Source of the DNA: Paracyclopina nana
Lineage: Eukaryota; Arthropoda; Copepoda; Cyclopoida; Cyclopettidae
DNA length: 64,000 bases
Direction: 5' to 3'
NCBI GenBank assembly: GCA_019096065.1
Contig: JAGUCH010000002.1
Location: forward strand, 3,050,501-3,114,500
Every line of letters starts with the position of its first letter. Position 1 is the first letter of the stretch. Below are positions 12,201-21,745 of the stretch, in pieces. The notes beneath the pieces are model-generated. The model was not told the DNA's origin. It was given only the letters and a program-made list of their open reading frames with translations, and searched no databases. A program made the position numbers and the translations under genes.

Positions 12201-14822
12201 GAGGTAACGATAATCTAATAAACTGCTTTATGTGCTAATTTGCTTTTTTTGAATTGCAGAGGAGAATATTTGGCAATGTCAAGTTTGAAGAGCATCATGG
12301 GACCATCAAAGTGTTTGACGGCAAAGGCCAGACCATAATTGAAGGCCACGTGGGCGTCGGGCTGCACAACGATAATGACCATCCTTACAGGTGTAAAGGC
12401 CACATTGACACCGAGTCTGAAAAATGCCTTGAATGGCACAGAAGGGCCAGACTCACGATTTCTCATACTAAAGATGAAGCCTTTGGAATCAACTGCTACA
12501 AGTACATTTTGAACAATTAAAATCACCTTTTCTAAACGTAAATATCATTTTTTAGAATGTTTTGGAAGAGCTTGAATCCAGCTGTGAGCCCAACTGACTG
12601 CTTCTCATTTGGAGATGGACAAGGCCATTGGTATGGAGGTGGTGAAAGCCTTCGAGGCTCCTGGCCTTTGGAAAAAGGCCATATCAAGCGGACAGCCTTC
12701 ATCACCGGCGACGAAGGCCAAACTGAATGGGGAAACGCCATCAAGAAATATTTTGCCAACAGCAATGGTGTGATTGTGACCATAGCTGACCACACTCCCT
12801 TGTTTTTGTCCATTGATGAAGAGCATGGACTCTGCATCCAGGCAAAGTAAGGCCAAAAACAAAATCAATTGAGACCGTGGTATTTAATTTTGACTCCAAT
12901 TTAGGTTTGATGATTTTGCCTACTTTTACCATCGATTTAACCTGCCGAGGCTCAATTATACCATTTGTACTGGGGGCAGTGATACCCTGGATGGCCAAGG
13001 AGATATCAGAAACTTGCACAAGCATTTTCTGCCAAAGTCATTTTGGCATGGGCAAAAGTTTGAAGACATATCCACGCTTGAATCTGTGCTTAAGAAACCT
13101 CTTTGGCAGGTAAGCAACTGAATGCTATGCGATGCTCCTATAATTTTATTGAATTCTAAATTCAGGTACCTGCATCCCAAGGACTGACGCACGAGAGTCT
13201 CAAAAAGTATCTCAGCACTCTTTTTGGACCTCCTTCTTCTTCCAAGAATGTGACTGATAGGGGATACTTGCTTTTGGACTATCACTGGCAAGAATCCATG
13301 GGAGACTTGGAATTTAACAACATTAGCTTTCCTAATGTTCCTGAAACCATCAAACTCGTCAAGTAAGTCAACATTTTATATAAAGTCACTGAAACATAAT
13401 TAGCTTGTGTTTTTGCCTTAGTGAAACTGGGTTGAAGTTGGTATTGACTATCAACCCTTTTGTGAGCACCAAGTCTAGCAATTTTGGATTTGGTGTGGAT
13501 CAAGAATACTTTGTCAAAGAAAGGAACTCAACAGCCCACAGAGTTCCAGCTTTGACCTGGTTCAAGGTAAATATCATCATTAAAACTGCTATGCATGATT
13601 TATGCTCAAATCACTTTCAGGACATATCAAGTGCTGGACTACTTGATATAACCTCAAACAGCACAATCAAGTGGCTGAAGAGTAAACTGAGGGCATTGGC
13701 AGCTTTAGACCAAGAAAGCATCATGTTTTACCTAGAGACTGGAAACACCTTTCATATTCCAACCTACTATGAGGTGGCCTAAAATTAGCCCTCCTTTTTA
13801 TTTGACAGCAACCATATAATTGTTAATTTCCAGTTTGGCGAGCCGTTGGACAATCCGGACATGTTCAGGGACTTTTTTGTCAAGCATTGTATGTCAGAGG
13901 TCTCAGTGATTGGAGTGTCAGGGGCTTCTTCAAAGTAAGCATAATTATCATCATTATAGAGCTTGATGATTCAATTATTTTGGTAGGAGACCAAAAGCTC
14001 CAGCTTTCATCTTTTTGAGCCCCCTGGAATCCACCTGGGAAAGCTTGCAATCCATCATTCCAAATATGCTTCAAATGAGTGTGGTGGGGTATCCATACGT
14101 CAATCCTGGAGCAGTTGGTGGGGTGGGCATTTTCAAGGAAAATCAAGCTGGAAATGTAGACTATGAGCTACAAACTCAAAATTTCACAGAGGCAGAGAAA
14201 GAAGCCCAACTGGAGCTGTACATAAGGTAAACAATCTGTAAAAAAATTACAAAGATTTCATATCAAATTCCACAAAATTCCGTAGATGGTGGCAACTGAA
14301 CACTTTTATGCCAATGCTTCACTTTTTGAAGCCTCCCACTGCTTTCCCTGAGGAGAAAATTGGAGACATTGCCACCAAATTGAAGCAGATTCGTTTGGAA
14401 ATTTTGCCACACCTCATCCAATTCTCCACTGAGGCCATGCGAAGTTCCGAGCCAGTGATTCGTCCACTGTGGATGCTGGATCCTCACGATTACCCCAACC
14501 AAGTCATCGATGACGAATTTCTCATTGGAGACAGGGTATGGAAAAATTCTCAAAAAAGTCCTCTTTTTTTAAATAAAACTAATTTTCTATCAAGATTCTC
14601 GTGGCTCCTGTCTTGAAGCCTGGAGAAAGGCATCGCAACATTTACCTGCCCAGAATCCCCAAAACCTCGAAATGGGACCAAGACAGTGCTTGGATGAGCT
14701 CCGATGGGACATTGTACCAAGGAGGTCGTTGGTTGAACTACACCAAAGTTGACTTGAGTCAAGTCCCCTATTTTGTCAGACTGTCGCATGATCCTCTTTC
14801 CAGGCCATCATCTCAAAACTAA
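6263..14822 (+). CDS. MYORG-type GH31 family type II membrane protein, alternative N-termini
   Basis: Exons of the short form: 10409-10615, 11140-11232, 11691-11809, 11860-12010, 12072-12203, 12260-12501, 12556-12846, 12905-13109, 13166-13362, 13422-13566, 13621-13773, 13834-13934, 13987-14226, 14286-14535, 14595-14822. They give 917 residues with every phase consistent. A long form uses exons 6263-6437, 7470-7603 and 7741-7927, in phase with 11140. Layout: acidic Ser-rich cytosolic tail (1-205), one membrane segment (about 206-227, LTFVVAFFFLVICLVIGF), then a lumenal GH31 barrel. The C-terminal half matches the MYORG family closely (LYIRW, FMP, PVIRPLW, FLIGDRILVAPVL, YLP). Both positions that normally hold catalytic Asp are Glu (residues 633 and 693), and PDMVGG is PGAVGG, so activity is doubtful. 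Its stop lies 3 bp from the stop of the convergent DEG/ENaC gene. Confidence 0.85.
6447..7170. mobile_element. MITE-like element with about 110-bp inverted repeats
   Basis: The left arm (about 6447-6565) and the right arm (about 7058-7170) are inverted copies of each other at roughly 85% identity by eye. Both begin with a terminus of the form TRCAGWCTGTCCCG. The 490-bp centre is AT-rich with no transposase. The element starts about 10 bp downstream of the splice donor at 6438, inside the first long intron of the GH31 gene. A TA target duplication is possible but ambiguous. Confidence 0.7.
8863..8945 (-). other. tRNA-like sequence or SINE head with Pol III signals
   Basis: Read on the minus strand it has a perfect B box (GGTTCAAATCC, near 8884-8895), an A-box-like TGGTAGTACACTGG about 45 nt upstream, and a run of nine T at 8863-8871 that could end Pol III transcription. 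The acceptor arms do not pair, so it is not a working tRNA gene. A tRNA pseudogene or the head of a SINE is the likelier reading. Confidence 0.5.
9448..9617. repeat. 170-bp near-perfect palindrome (foldback element)
   Basis: Two arms of about 80 bp are inverted copies of each other with few mismatches. They centre near 9530 on the small stem GTGGCTTCGCCAC. The outermost bases pair as CAAAAATGT...ACATTTTTG. No coding sequence. It sits in an intron of the GH31 gene. Confidence 0.85.
10364..10400 (+). promoter_or_regulatory. Internal promoter of the short GH31 form
   Basis: TATATA at 10364-10369 is followed 33 bp later by TGCAGTT, close to the arthropod initiator TCAGT, and then by the ATG at 10409. 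An in-frame TAA at 10403-10405 precedes this ATG, so the exon cannot be an internal coding exon and must start its own protein. Confidence 0.5.
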
Positions 14823-14825
14823 CAA

Positions 14826-16153
14826 TTACGGTTGTTTATTCCAGCAATAATAAAGGTATTTTTTGAACTTGTCAAGAGACAAGTTGAACAGGCTTTCAGA
14901 GAGAGACACACAAGAGAATCCCAGTAACAGGCCCAAGGCTCCTCCTAGTTCAGCAAAAAGGCTAAGTGCATCGTACATGTAGGAATCTTTGATGATTTGA
15001 ACCATTGGAGTCCTCAGCGAGACTTGCAGCTTCAGTTTGGTGCTGTTGTGGGCTGAGTCTGTTGTAATGGTGGCATCATAAAAAACAGCCCTGCAAGGTT
15101 TTGCTACAAGGCATTTTTCTGAAGGGATTTCTCCACTTTTTTCCAAATCCACTTCTTGGAGGATTTTCAATGTGACATTCTTCCCGCATTCCGGCAACTC
15201 CAAGCCTTTGCAAAAAATTTTTTTTTCATGCATTGCTTAAATTAGCGGATTATTTTTTAGGAACCTGGTTGGAGATCATGGTATTCTTTCAAGATAATTG
15301 GGAGCCAACAAGAATACTCATTTACTGCTCGTCTTGCCAAAGATTTGGTCAGACATGTCCAAAAATGTTCTTGCTCACATTTTAGGCTTCTGGATGGGAG
15401 CGAGTCCACTTCAGTCTTGGCCAAGGCAACCTTAAATCTAATCCTTTTAAAAGTGGTCTTTCTATATTTGATTTTGTTCACCTCCATGAAACCAGTGCCA
15501 CTTATGTACACTTTGGGAGCAAAGGGTTTCATGGCATAAACCTCATGCAGTCCATCATGTGCAAAAAGCGTTAAAACACCTTCACCCTGTCCCTTTTTCA
15601 AGCTGAGCTCCATCTTTAGGTAAGCATTGATGATCCCATCAGAGCCTCGCAGAGTAGAGTCATCTTCCAACCGATTAATATCGATGGCAAAGCAAGGCCC
15701 ATGATAAAAGTCGAAATATCTGTATATGAACTGATCGGAGTAATTTTTCCAGGCAAACTTATCAATTAGCTTTTTCACGAATTTAGATTCCATAGATACA
15801 ATTAAGGAGTCTAATTCATAAAGGGATTCATTGAGAATTTTCGATGGCTGCTCAGTTGTGGCATTTATTAGGCAATTCTTGAAGTATGAGAGGAAGGCTT
15901 TGTCCTGGCTCTCTGAGCATCTCGTCAAGTTATTCCACAAGTACGTTTCAGATGTTGAGAAATACTTGCACAAGCTCAAGGTGGGAAACTTGACATTGTT
16001 CCCTTTGTCATCACCCAAATGGAAGCTGACAGTGCTGGAGGTTTTCCCCTCCAAGAACTTTCCAAATGAGGTGATGCTCCAGTAGATGGCAAAAGCTGCC
16101 AAAGAGATGAAGACCAGCCCTCGCAAATTCAGTTGCAGCCACGAAGGGAGCAT
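14826..16153 (-). CDS. DEG/ENaC (pickpocket-type) channel subunit
   Basis: Two exons, 15265-16153 and 14826-15205, joined by a 59-nt intron in agreeing phase; the donor GTTCCT is weak. Product of 422 residues. Short cytosolic N-terminus, TM1 at about residues 12-31 (GLVFISLAAFAIYWSITSF), a cysteine-containing extracellular domain, then TM2 with ELGGALGLLLGFSCVSLSES. That stretch contains the family G-x-S selectivity-filter motif as G-F-S. Family: trimeric amiloride-sensitive sodium channels, used in arthropods for mechanical, chemical and osmotic sensing. Shorter than many pickpocket proteins but with both membrane helices. The ATG at 16153 is the first one before TM1. The stop is 3 bp from that of the convergent GH31 gene, and its AATAAA lies inside the last codons (14835-14840), so the two 3' ends must overlap. 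Confidence 0.85.
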
Positions 16154-16304
16154 TTTCAACTAAAGTCACACGTGAATATTGATCTGTTGACTTTCACTAT
16201 ATTTACTCTCGCTATTTGAGTGTGTTGTTGACAATTTTCAAATTTGTATTTTGGGCTGCTGGTCCCTTGCTATTATTGGATAAAGCTATGAAAGCAGTAT
16301 TTAT

Positions 16305-19093
16305 TCAGGAGTCACCCGAGTTTCTGGGAATTCTGGTTAATTCCTGTTGTTGGCTGGCTTGGCTCGATTCCAGTTCCTCCTCCTTGGGAGAGTAGACTTC
16401 TTTCCAAAGCTCAATGCTGACCACAGCTGAATGGAACCTGAAGAACACCGCCAATGGCAGGGTTACCCTCTGTATTATGACCCACGGCATGAACCCATAA
16501 AACTCTGAATTACATAAATTATCAAATGATGTGCTATAGGTGCAAAAATAATGCATCACCTTCTTCCACCTTGCTGGCTCGCACCTTCTGGATTTCAAAG
16601 GTGAAAACGACCCACTGGGCTAAATTGAACAAAAAGAGGAAAACCGTGACTTGGCGTCCGGGCATGATGTAATCCTGGTCCTCAGCAATGTAGGCCTTCA
16701 AAAAATGATTGAAAAATAAAGCAATTAACCATAGCAGAATTATCACCTTTTGCTTCAAGCTCGCTATGAAGCATAGCTGCAAGAAAATCTGGATGAGATC
16801 GAGCGCTCCGTTGATAACATGAAGTTCGTTGGGGAAATCTTCCACGTGCTGATTGAAAGCTCCAGTGATGATGGTGAAGACCATATACATGAATGAGAAG
16901 AACGAGGTGAACCTGAGCAAAGCCATGTCCAGGTCGAACGTGGGCGCTTCCTGGCGATGCTCCAGATGGTGCAGCTCCGCGATGCCAATGATGAGTGCCA
17001 ATATGCCCACCATGTTGATGATGGAGTTGGAAATCTTGGACACATATTCGGCCTCGTCTCCGCCGGCGCCGCCGAGGCCGAAAAAGAGGACCAAGTTCAC
17101 AATGGCCACGACGACGATGAGCAGCCCGACCAAAAGTCCTTTGAAGGTATGGTTCAAGTTGCTCTTCCGGAAACACGAGACTGGCTGCGGAATGCGAACT
17201 TTGTTCACCGCCACGCGAGGAACTTGAGGCCTTTTCAGATATGCAACAATTATAGGCAAATACATAATAAATACGCTGTTACATGACTCCTATGTGATTA
17301 GACATGATGTAGGCCACACTCGCGCCAATCAGAGAGTATTCGATGATGAATGGGTACAAATACGGGCTGCTCCGCAGTTCCAAATCTTCTATGAGGAAAT
17401 TCCTGCTGTGAGCCTTGCACTGTTGCTCAAAGTGCTCCATAAGCAGCATTCTTTCACGCAAAAAATCACAACGTTGAGGATCTCCAGATTCCTGCCGAAA
17501 ATTGAAATCTTCCATACCATTATAAACTATGGATAATATTTGAGTTCTGTTACGGTGTCAGCAACTTCGTCATTTGCTGAATGGCTGCTGGACTCGACTT
17601 CATATTCTTCAATTTCCTCCAGTGATTCCTTGATCAGGGTTCGAATCCAGATGATGATATTCGTGGCTACCAAATGCATGGTGGCAAGCCTGCAAATTAA
17701 GGCGATTTTATCACGGAAATGGCAAGTAAGGCCTTGGCATTTTAAGAGCACAACTACTCATCGTGCACCCACACTGAGCTTGAATGCCGACAAAGATAAA
17801 CACTTTTCCCTGGCTGATTTTAATTTTAGCTCACCTGTTGAAAAACTTGTGGCGTTGAAAGTTCAGTCGGGGATACATGAAGATGAGAAAGGTTTGCAAG
17901 AAGACAAAAATCAATGCGAGGCTCGCGTTGGCTCCGATAGCGTGAAAAAGACATGGCGAATCCGGTTCATGCTCTATATACACAAGGAGCTCAATGAAAT
18001 AATTCACGAAGGTTCCAAGACCGAAAATGATGGCTCCATAGCGCACAGTTAGGCTGCCATGACTCTTATGATTCTCGACGACCAACACCAAATTTTCGTT
18101 GTCACCATTTCTGCAAAATTGGAATATTTTACTGCCATTAAATATCATCTTTTTACTTGGCTGGAGATCCGGTTCTAATGGGAATTTCACGGTAAATTGG
18201 GTTTTGAGCGGAGAAAAAATGCCATTTTTTGAAAATGTGTAGAATCGATTGAATGGCGCATTCGCTTGGTTAAATAATTTAAAAAGGGTACCTTGAAGCT
18301 CTGGCAACAATAACCAGGACGTAAATAAAGTATAAATCACAACCAGCGAATAAGTAGATGAAGAAGCCTTTTTTCTCCAGGTAATCCTGCAGCTCAGGAA
18401 ACTTGACCAGTTCAGTGTAGGCGAATGTCAAATAGACGCACACGAGCATTGTGGCATAGATTCCACTCACAGTTGAGCCCAGTGTGGCCACCGAGTCTTT
18501 TTGCCATTCTTTGAAGTCAAAAATCATCTTCAAATACTCCCATCGATTTTTCAAGGGGCCTGAAAATCACACACGCCACAGATGTTTTCTTAAATCATGT
18601 AGGGATAAGTGATGACACTGAACTTTACTAACTGGAATTGACAAGAAAGTACATTCATTTTCCAGTAAAGCTGATTTTGCAGACACCTGAGTTCACAAGT
18701 ATCACATTTCTTCCCTTCATGGCTTTTTCTGCTAACAAAATTACTTAACATGCGCTTAAAATCAAGGGATTGCTCCTTTCAAAATAGTGTAATAACTTTA
18801 ATTCACAAACAATTAATAACAGCATAATTTAGCATGTCATATGACCCATCTAAAAAATTATTTTCTTTTTGATGCAAAATAGGTAATTAATATAATAAAA
18901 GTATAATGGGCCTACCTTTTTTCCGCCAATGTTGGTATCTGACTGATTCATTTCTGAATTGAATAGACAGTTCTGCGTTATCTGGAGGCCTCTGTTGCAC
19001 TGTAATTATCTTTGGATTCTCTTGCTCCGTCCGCGAATGATTTGACGAGTTTTCATCGTCGCAGCTCGTAATGTTCTCGTTGCTGCCATCCAT
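16305..19093 (-). CDS. Otopetrin-like proton channel
   Basis: Eight exons: 18916-19093, 18292-18559, 17835-18110, 17554-17689, 17283-17491, 16747-17230, 16560-16695, 16305-16504. All phases agree and give 628 residues. The N-terminus is polar and Ser/Asn/Glu-rich. Many hydrophobic helices follow, as expected for the twelve-helix otopetrin fold, including GIYATMLVCVYLTFAYTELV, FFIYLFAGCDLYFIYVLVIV and FKGLLVGLLIVVVAIVNLVL. The C-terminus carries the family-typical end FYGFMPWVIIQRVTLPLAVF followed by FRFHSAV. Family knowledge: otopetrins conduct protons; fly members act in acid taste. AATAAA overlaps the TGA stop. The ATG at 19093 is the first in-frame start before an uninterrupted reading frame. 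The first intron (356 bp) is the longest; the others are 51-63 nt or up to about 180 nt. Confidence 0.9.
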
Positions 19094-19685
19094 TTTTAGC
19101 GTGCGTCTATCTCGAAATGCAGGAAGTGGGCCTGACCTGAAATTAAAATAATTTTAACCAATTTTTCCACTATGAAATTGGAGGCTACTGAAAAAACAAA
19201 AAATTCTTTTGTTAGCATGTCTAACCTATGCCAATTCTCAACTAATTTTAAAGATATACTCTTTTTCATTTCCTTTGCTTGAAATTCCTTTGATGATGCA
19301 GATACAGTTCTCAGAATTCGGTTGTTAACCGAAGTGAAATTCAAAAGATCAAAACAGCTGTGAAAAAAACTAATGCGTTCACCTGAAAAACCCTCACACT
19401 TTCACTATACATACAGTAAAATAAAGTTGACATGACAAAAAATGCATCATGGTGCCCTGATTTGAAAAATATGTCCCCAAGGTTGAGCAAGAATGATTAG
19501 CCATTATAGAATTATGTAGTTTCTGGATTTCATGCAAATGTCCAAGTTTGATGGGACTCGAATCAATAAATAAAAAGGGCATGAAATACAATATGAAAAG
19601 TCAGCAGAAAAAAGGCATAGATTACTTTTACAGGCAATTTCAAGAAAGCCTATTTCAGTCGGAGAGCTGATTGCAGAAAAGCAAC
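19094..19685. promoter_or_regulatory. Shared upstream region of otopetrin and lectin-like genes
   Basis: 592 bp between two divergent start codons, so it must contain both promoters. It is AT-rich. I do not see a convincing TATA box or a separate gene in it. Confidence 0.4.
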
Positions 19686-21633
19686 ATGTTGCTAATTTTC
19701 ATAGCAACGTGCATACTTTGGGTGAATTGTGCATCTGGACAAATCTCATCGCAATGTCCATCCGGATTCAGTGAGCTCAAATTCATCTGCTACAAGTAGA
19801 GCTTTTCAACCTTGGTTGACACTTTTTCTTATAAATTGATTTCATTTCCATAGGCCGATTTTGGGGCCGAATAGTTTCAAGGATGCTTTGCAAAAGTGCA
19901 CGCTCAATGGCGAGGAATTGATGCCAATCCAAGAATTGAGATACTTTGGAAGAGAAGGAGTGAAAAATTTCCTTGGCACCACAACTGGATTATTTAGAGT
20001 CAACGCCATAAGAACAGGTGATAAAGCAATAAAAAAACGGTACCAAAAAGTGCAATAAATTTCCTACCAGATACGCAATGGCTTGAATTTGTCAATGCAA
20101 AACTGAGGCCGATTTCGTTCTCCAATTTTCCGTCCTTTAATGCGTCAAGTGGAAACAAGGGAGATACTTTACTTTTTCACCCTGCCACTCCGAACAATTT
20201 ATACCCAGTACCCTTCGACCTGTCCATGCTGGAGAACAAGTACAATTTGCAGCCATTGTGCTATAAGAACAAGGCTGATTCTGCGGTTTGCGATGCCAAT
20301 TTTGAGGAATGCTGCGATAATGGAGATTGCATCAATGGAAAATGCTCTTGCTACTCCGGATGGTCGAATTCGAACAATTGCTGCTGCAGAGACTCAAGTA
20401 GGTTGAAAAACTAGAAAAATAATCCGAATAGTTCACACCATCAGGAATATTTTCATAATTCATAGTTTTCAAAATATTAGAAGGTGGTTTTTTTATAATT
20501 AGCTTTGACCATTAACCTGATTGATAAGAAAAGTGGGCTGAAGTTGGTGAATCGGGCTGTGCGAGTATCCATACCAAACACAGCGGATGTTGTGCTCATT
20601 TCAAATGGCGAGGGAAAGGTTTTGTTGGACGGATGCTCACAAAAATTGATGAGGGCATCATTGGAATCCGGATTCGTGCAAACGTCCGGTTACTGCAAAA
20701 CGTCATTTGCAGCAGCTTTGCCATTGACTCAATCTCAAGAAATTGCAGTCTATTTGAGCCAAGCTTCCACTGTGCTCGTAAAAACAATCAGTCAAGTCAC
20801 ATTTGAGCCCATTCCGGATGTGACTGTGGGCATTGATGGCATGATTTACAAGAGCAACACCAAGGGAGAAATCATGGTGGAGAAATGCGCTCAAGAGCCT
20901 GTGGTCATTGCTTTGGAAGCTCCGAAAGGATACTGTGGAATGGATCCCTTCCACTTTACTCCATTTGAGGGCCAAAATGCTTGGACTCTCTTACTAAAGC
21001 CATTAGCCAGTAAAAGCACTTTCTTTTTAGCTTTGAATCATTTTTGCTTAATTTTTTCCATAGATGTCCAAGTTGCAATAAGAGATGCTAGTACCTGTGG
21101 ACCTTTACCAGGAGCTGATTTGGCACTGTTCAGCACAATGACCAAAGAAAACAAGACTGCCATTTCAAATGGAAATGGACAAGCTACTCTAGCTGATTGT
21201 GCACTGAGCAAGCCTAAATTGTACATTGCAAATAATGGATTTTGCCCAAGTCAACTTGACCTTAGAATAGACAGCCTTGGCACTTCAATCAATGAATTTG
21301 TGGACCTCAAGCCAATACAAAGTAAGCATAAAATAAAACATTACAATTATTGTAGCACATTTTTTTCCAGCTTTGGAAGTTGTGGTGAGAGATCCCAAAA
21401 ATGTGCCAATCAGGGATATGACTGTGGTGATTGGCACAGACCGATCAGTGCATGCCAATATCACTAACCTACTAGGAAGGGTTAATTTCCCATCTCTATG
21501 TTATGGAGATGCAGCTCTTTTATCTGTGTTTGGCGCCAGCTTTGATTCCCAATTTTGCAAGCCTATCCAACAACAAGTAGTTATTGGCTCCACCATTTCT
21601 GTCACTGTTACCACAGATTGCAATAAAGTTTGA
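19686..21633 (+). CDS. Secreted CTLD-like / EGF-like / beta-sandwich repeat protein
   Basis: Six exons: 19686-19795, 19854-20017, 20071-20397, 20503-21009, 21064-21321, 21371-21633; 542 residues. Signal peptide MLLIFIATCILWVNCASG. A C-type-lectin-like region follows: CPSGF...CYK, then SFKDALQKC...LMPIQE, closing at LQPLCYK. Next is a small cysteine-rich EGF-like knot (CDANFEECCDNGDCINGKC). The C-terminal 340 residues hold four related units of about 80-100 residues. Each has a predicted beta-rich start, a turn of the type (S/T)N-x-x-G, a Cys about eight residues later and a further Cys in FC or YC context; they resemble carboxypeptidase-regulatory/CNA-B-like sandwiches. The last introns are all phase 1, so modules can be shuffled. 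Function unknown; an extracellular adhesion or recognition role is inferred. AATAAA overlaps the end of the coding region. Confidence 0.7.
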
Positions 21634-21745
21634 AAGGTTGCGTGAGTGTCATTCCTAATTGTTGCGCTAATGGCTGCAAAACCATTGGTTCTGCACCTAA
21701 AGCTGAGAATTCAGCTGATTCCGAGTTCTGAAACAAATAACAAAA

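Noticed and set aside
15206-15264. A 29-nt intron in the DEG/ENaC gene using the acceptor TTTAAG at 15236
   Set aside because: A 59-nt alternative with a pyrimidine tract and acceptor CAAAG at 15206 keeps the same phase and matches the usual intron size here.
17637-17648. Perfect Pol III B box GGTTCGAATCC on the plus strand
   Set aside because: It lies inside an otopetrin coding exon on the opposite strand, with no A box at the right distance and no terminator. Coincidence.
21634-21730. Cysteine-rich open stretch just after the lectin-like gene's stop
   Set aside because: It is out of frame with the gene, no splice joins it, and a poly(A) signal already overlaps the gene's end. Probably chance.
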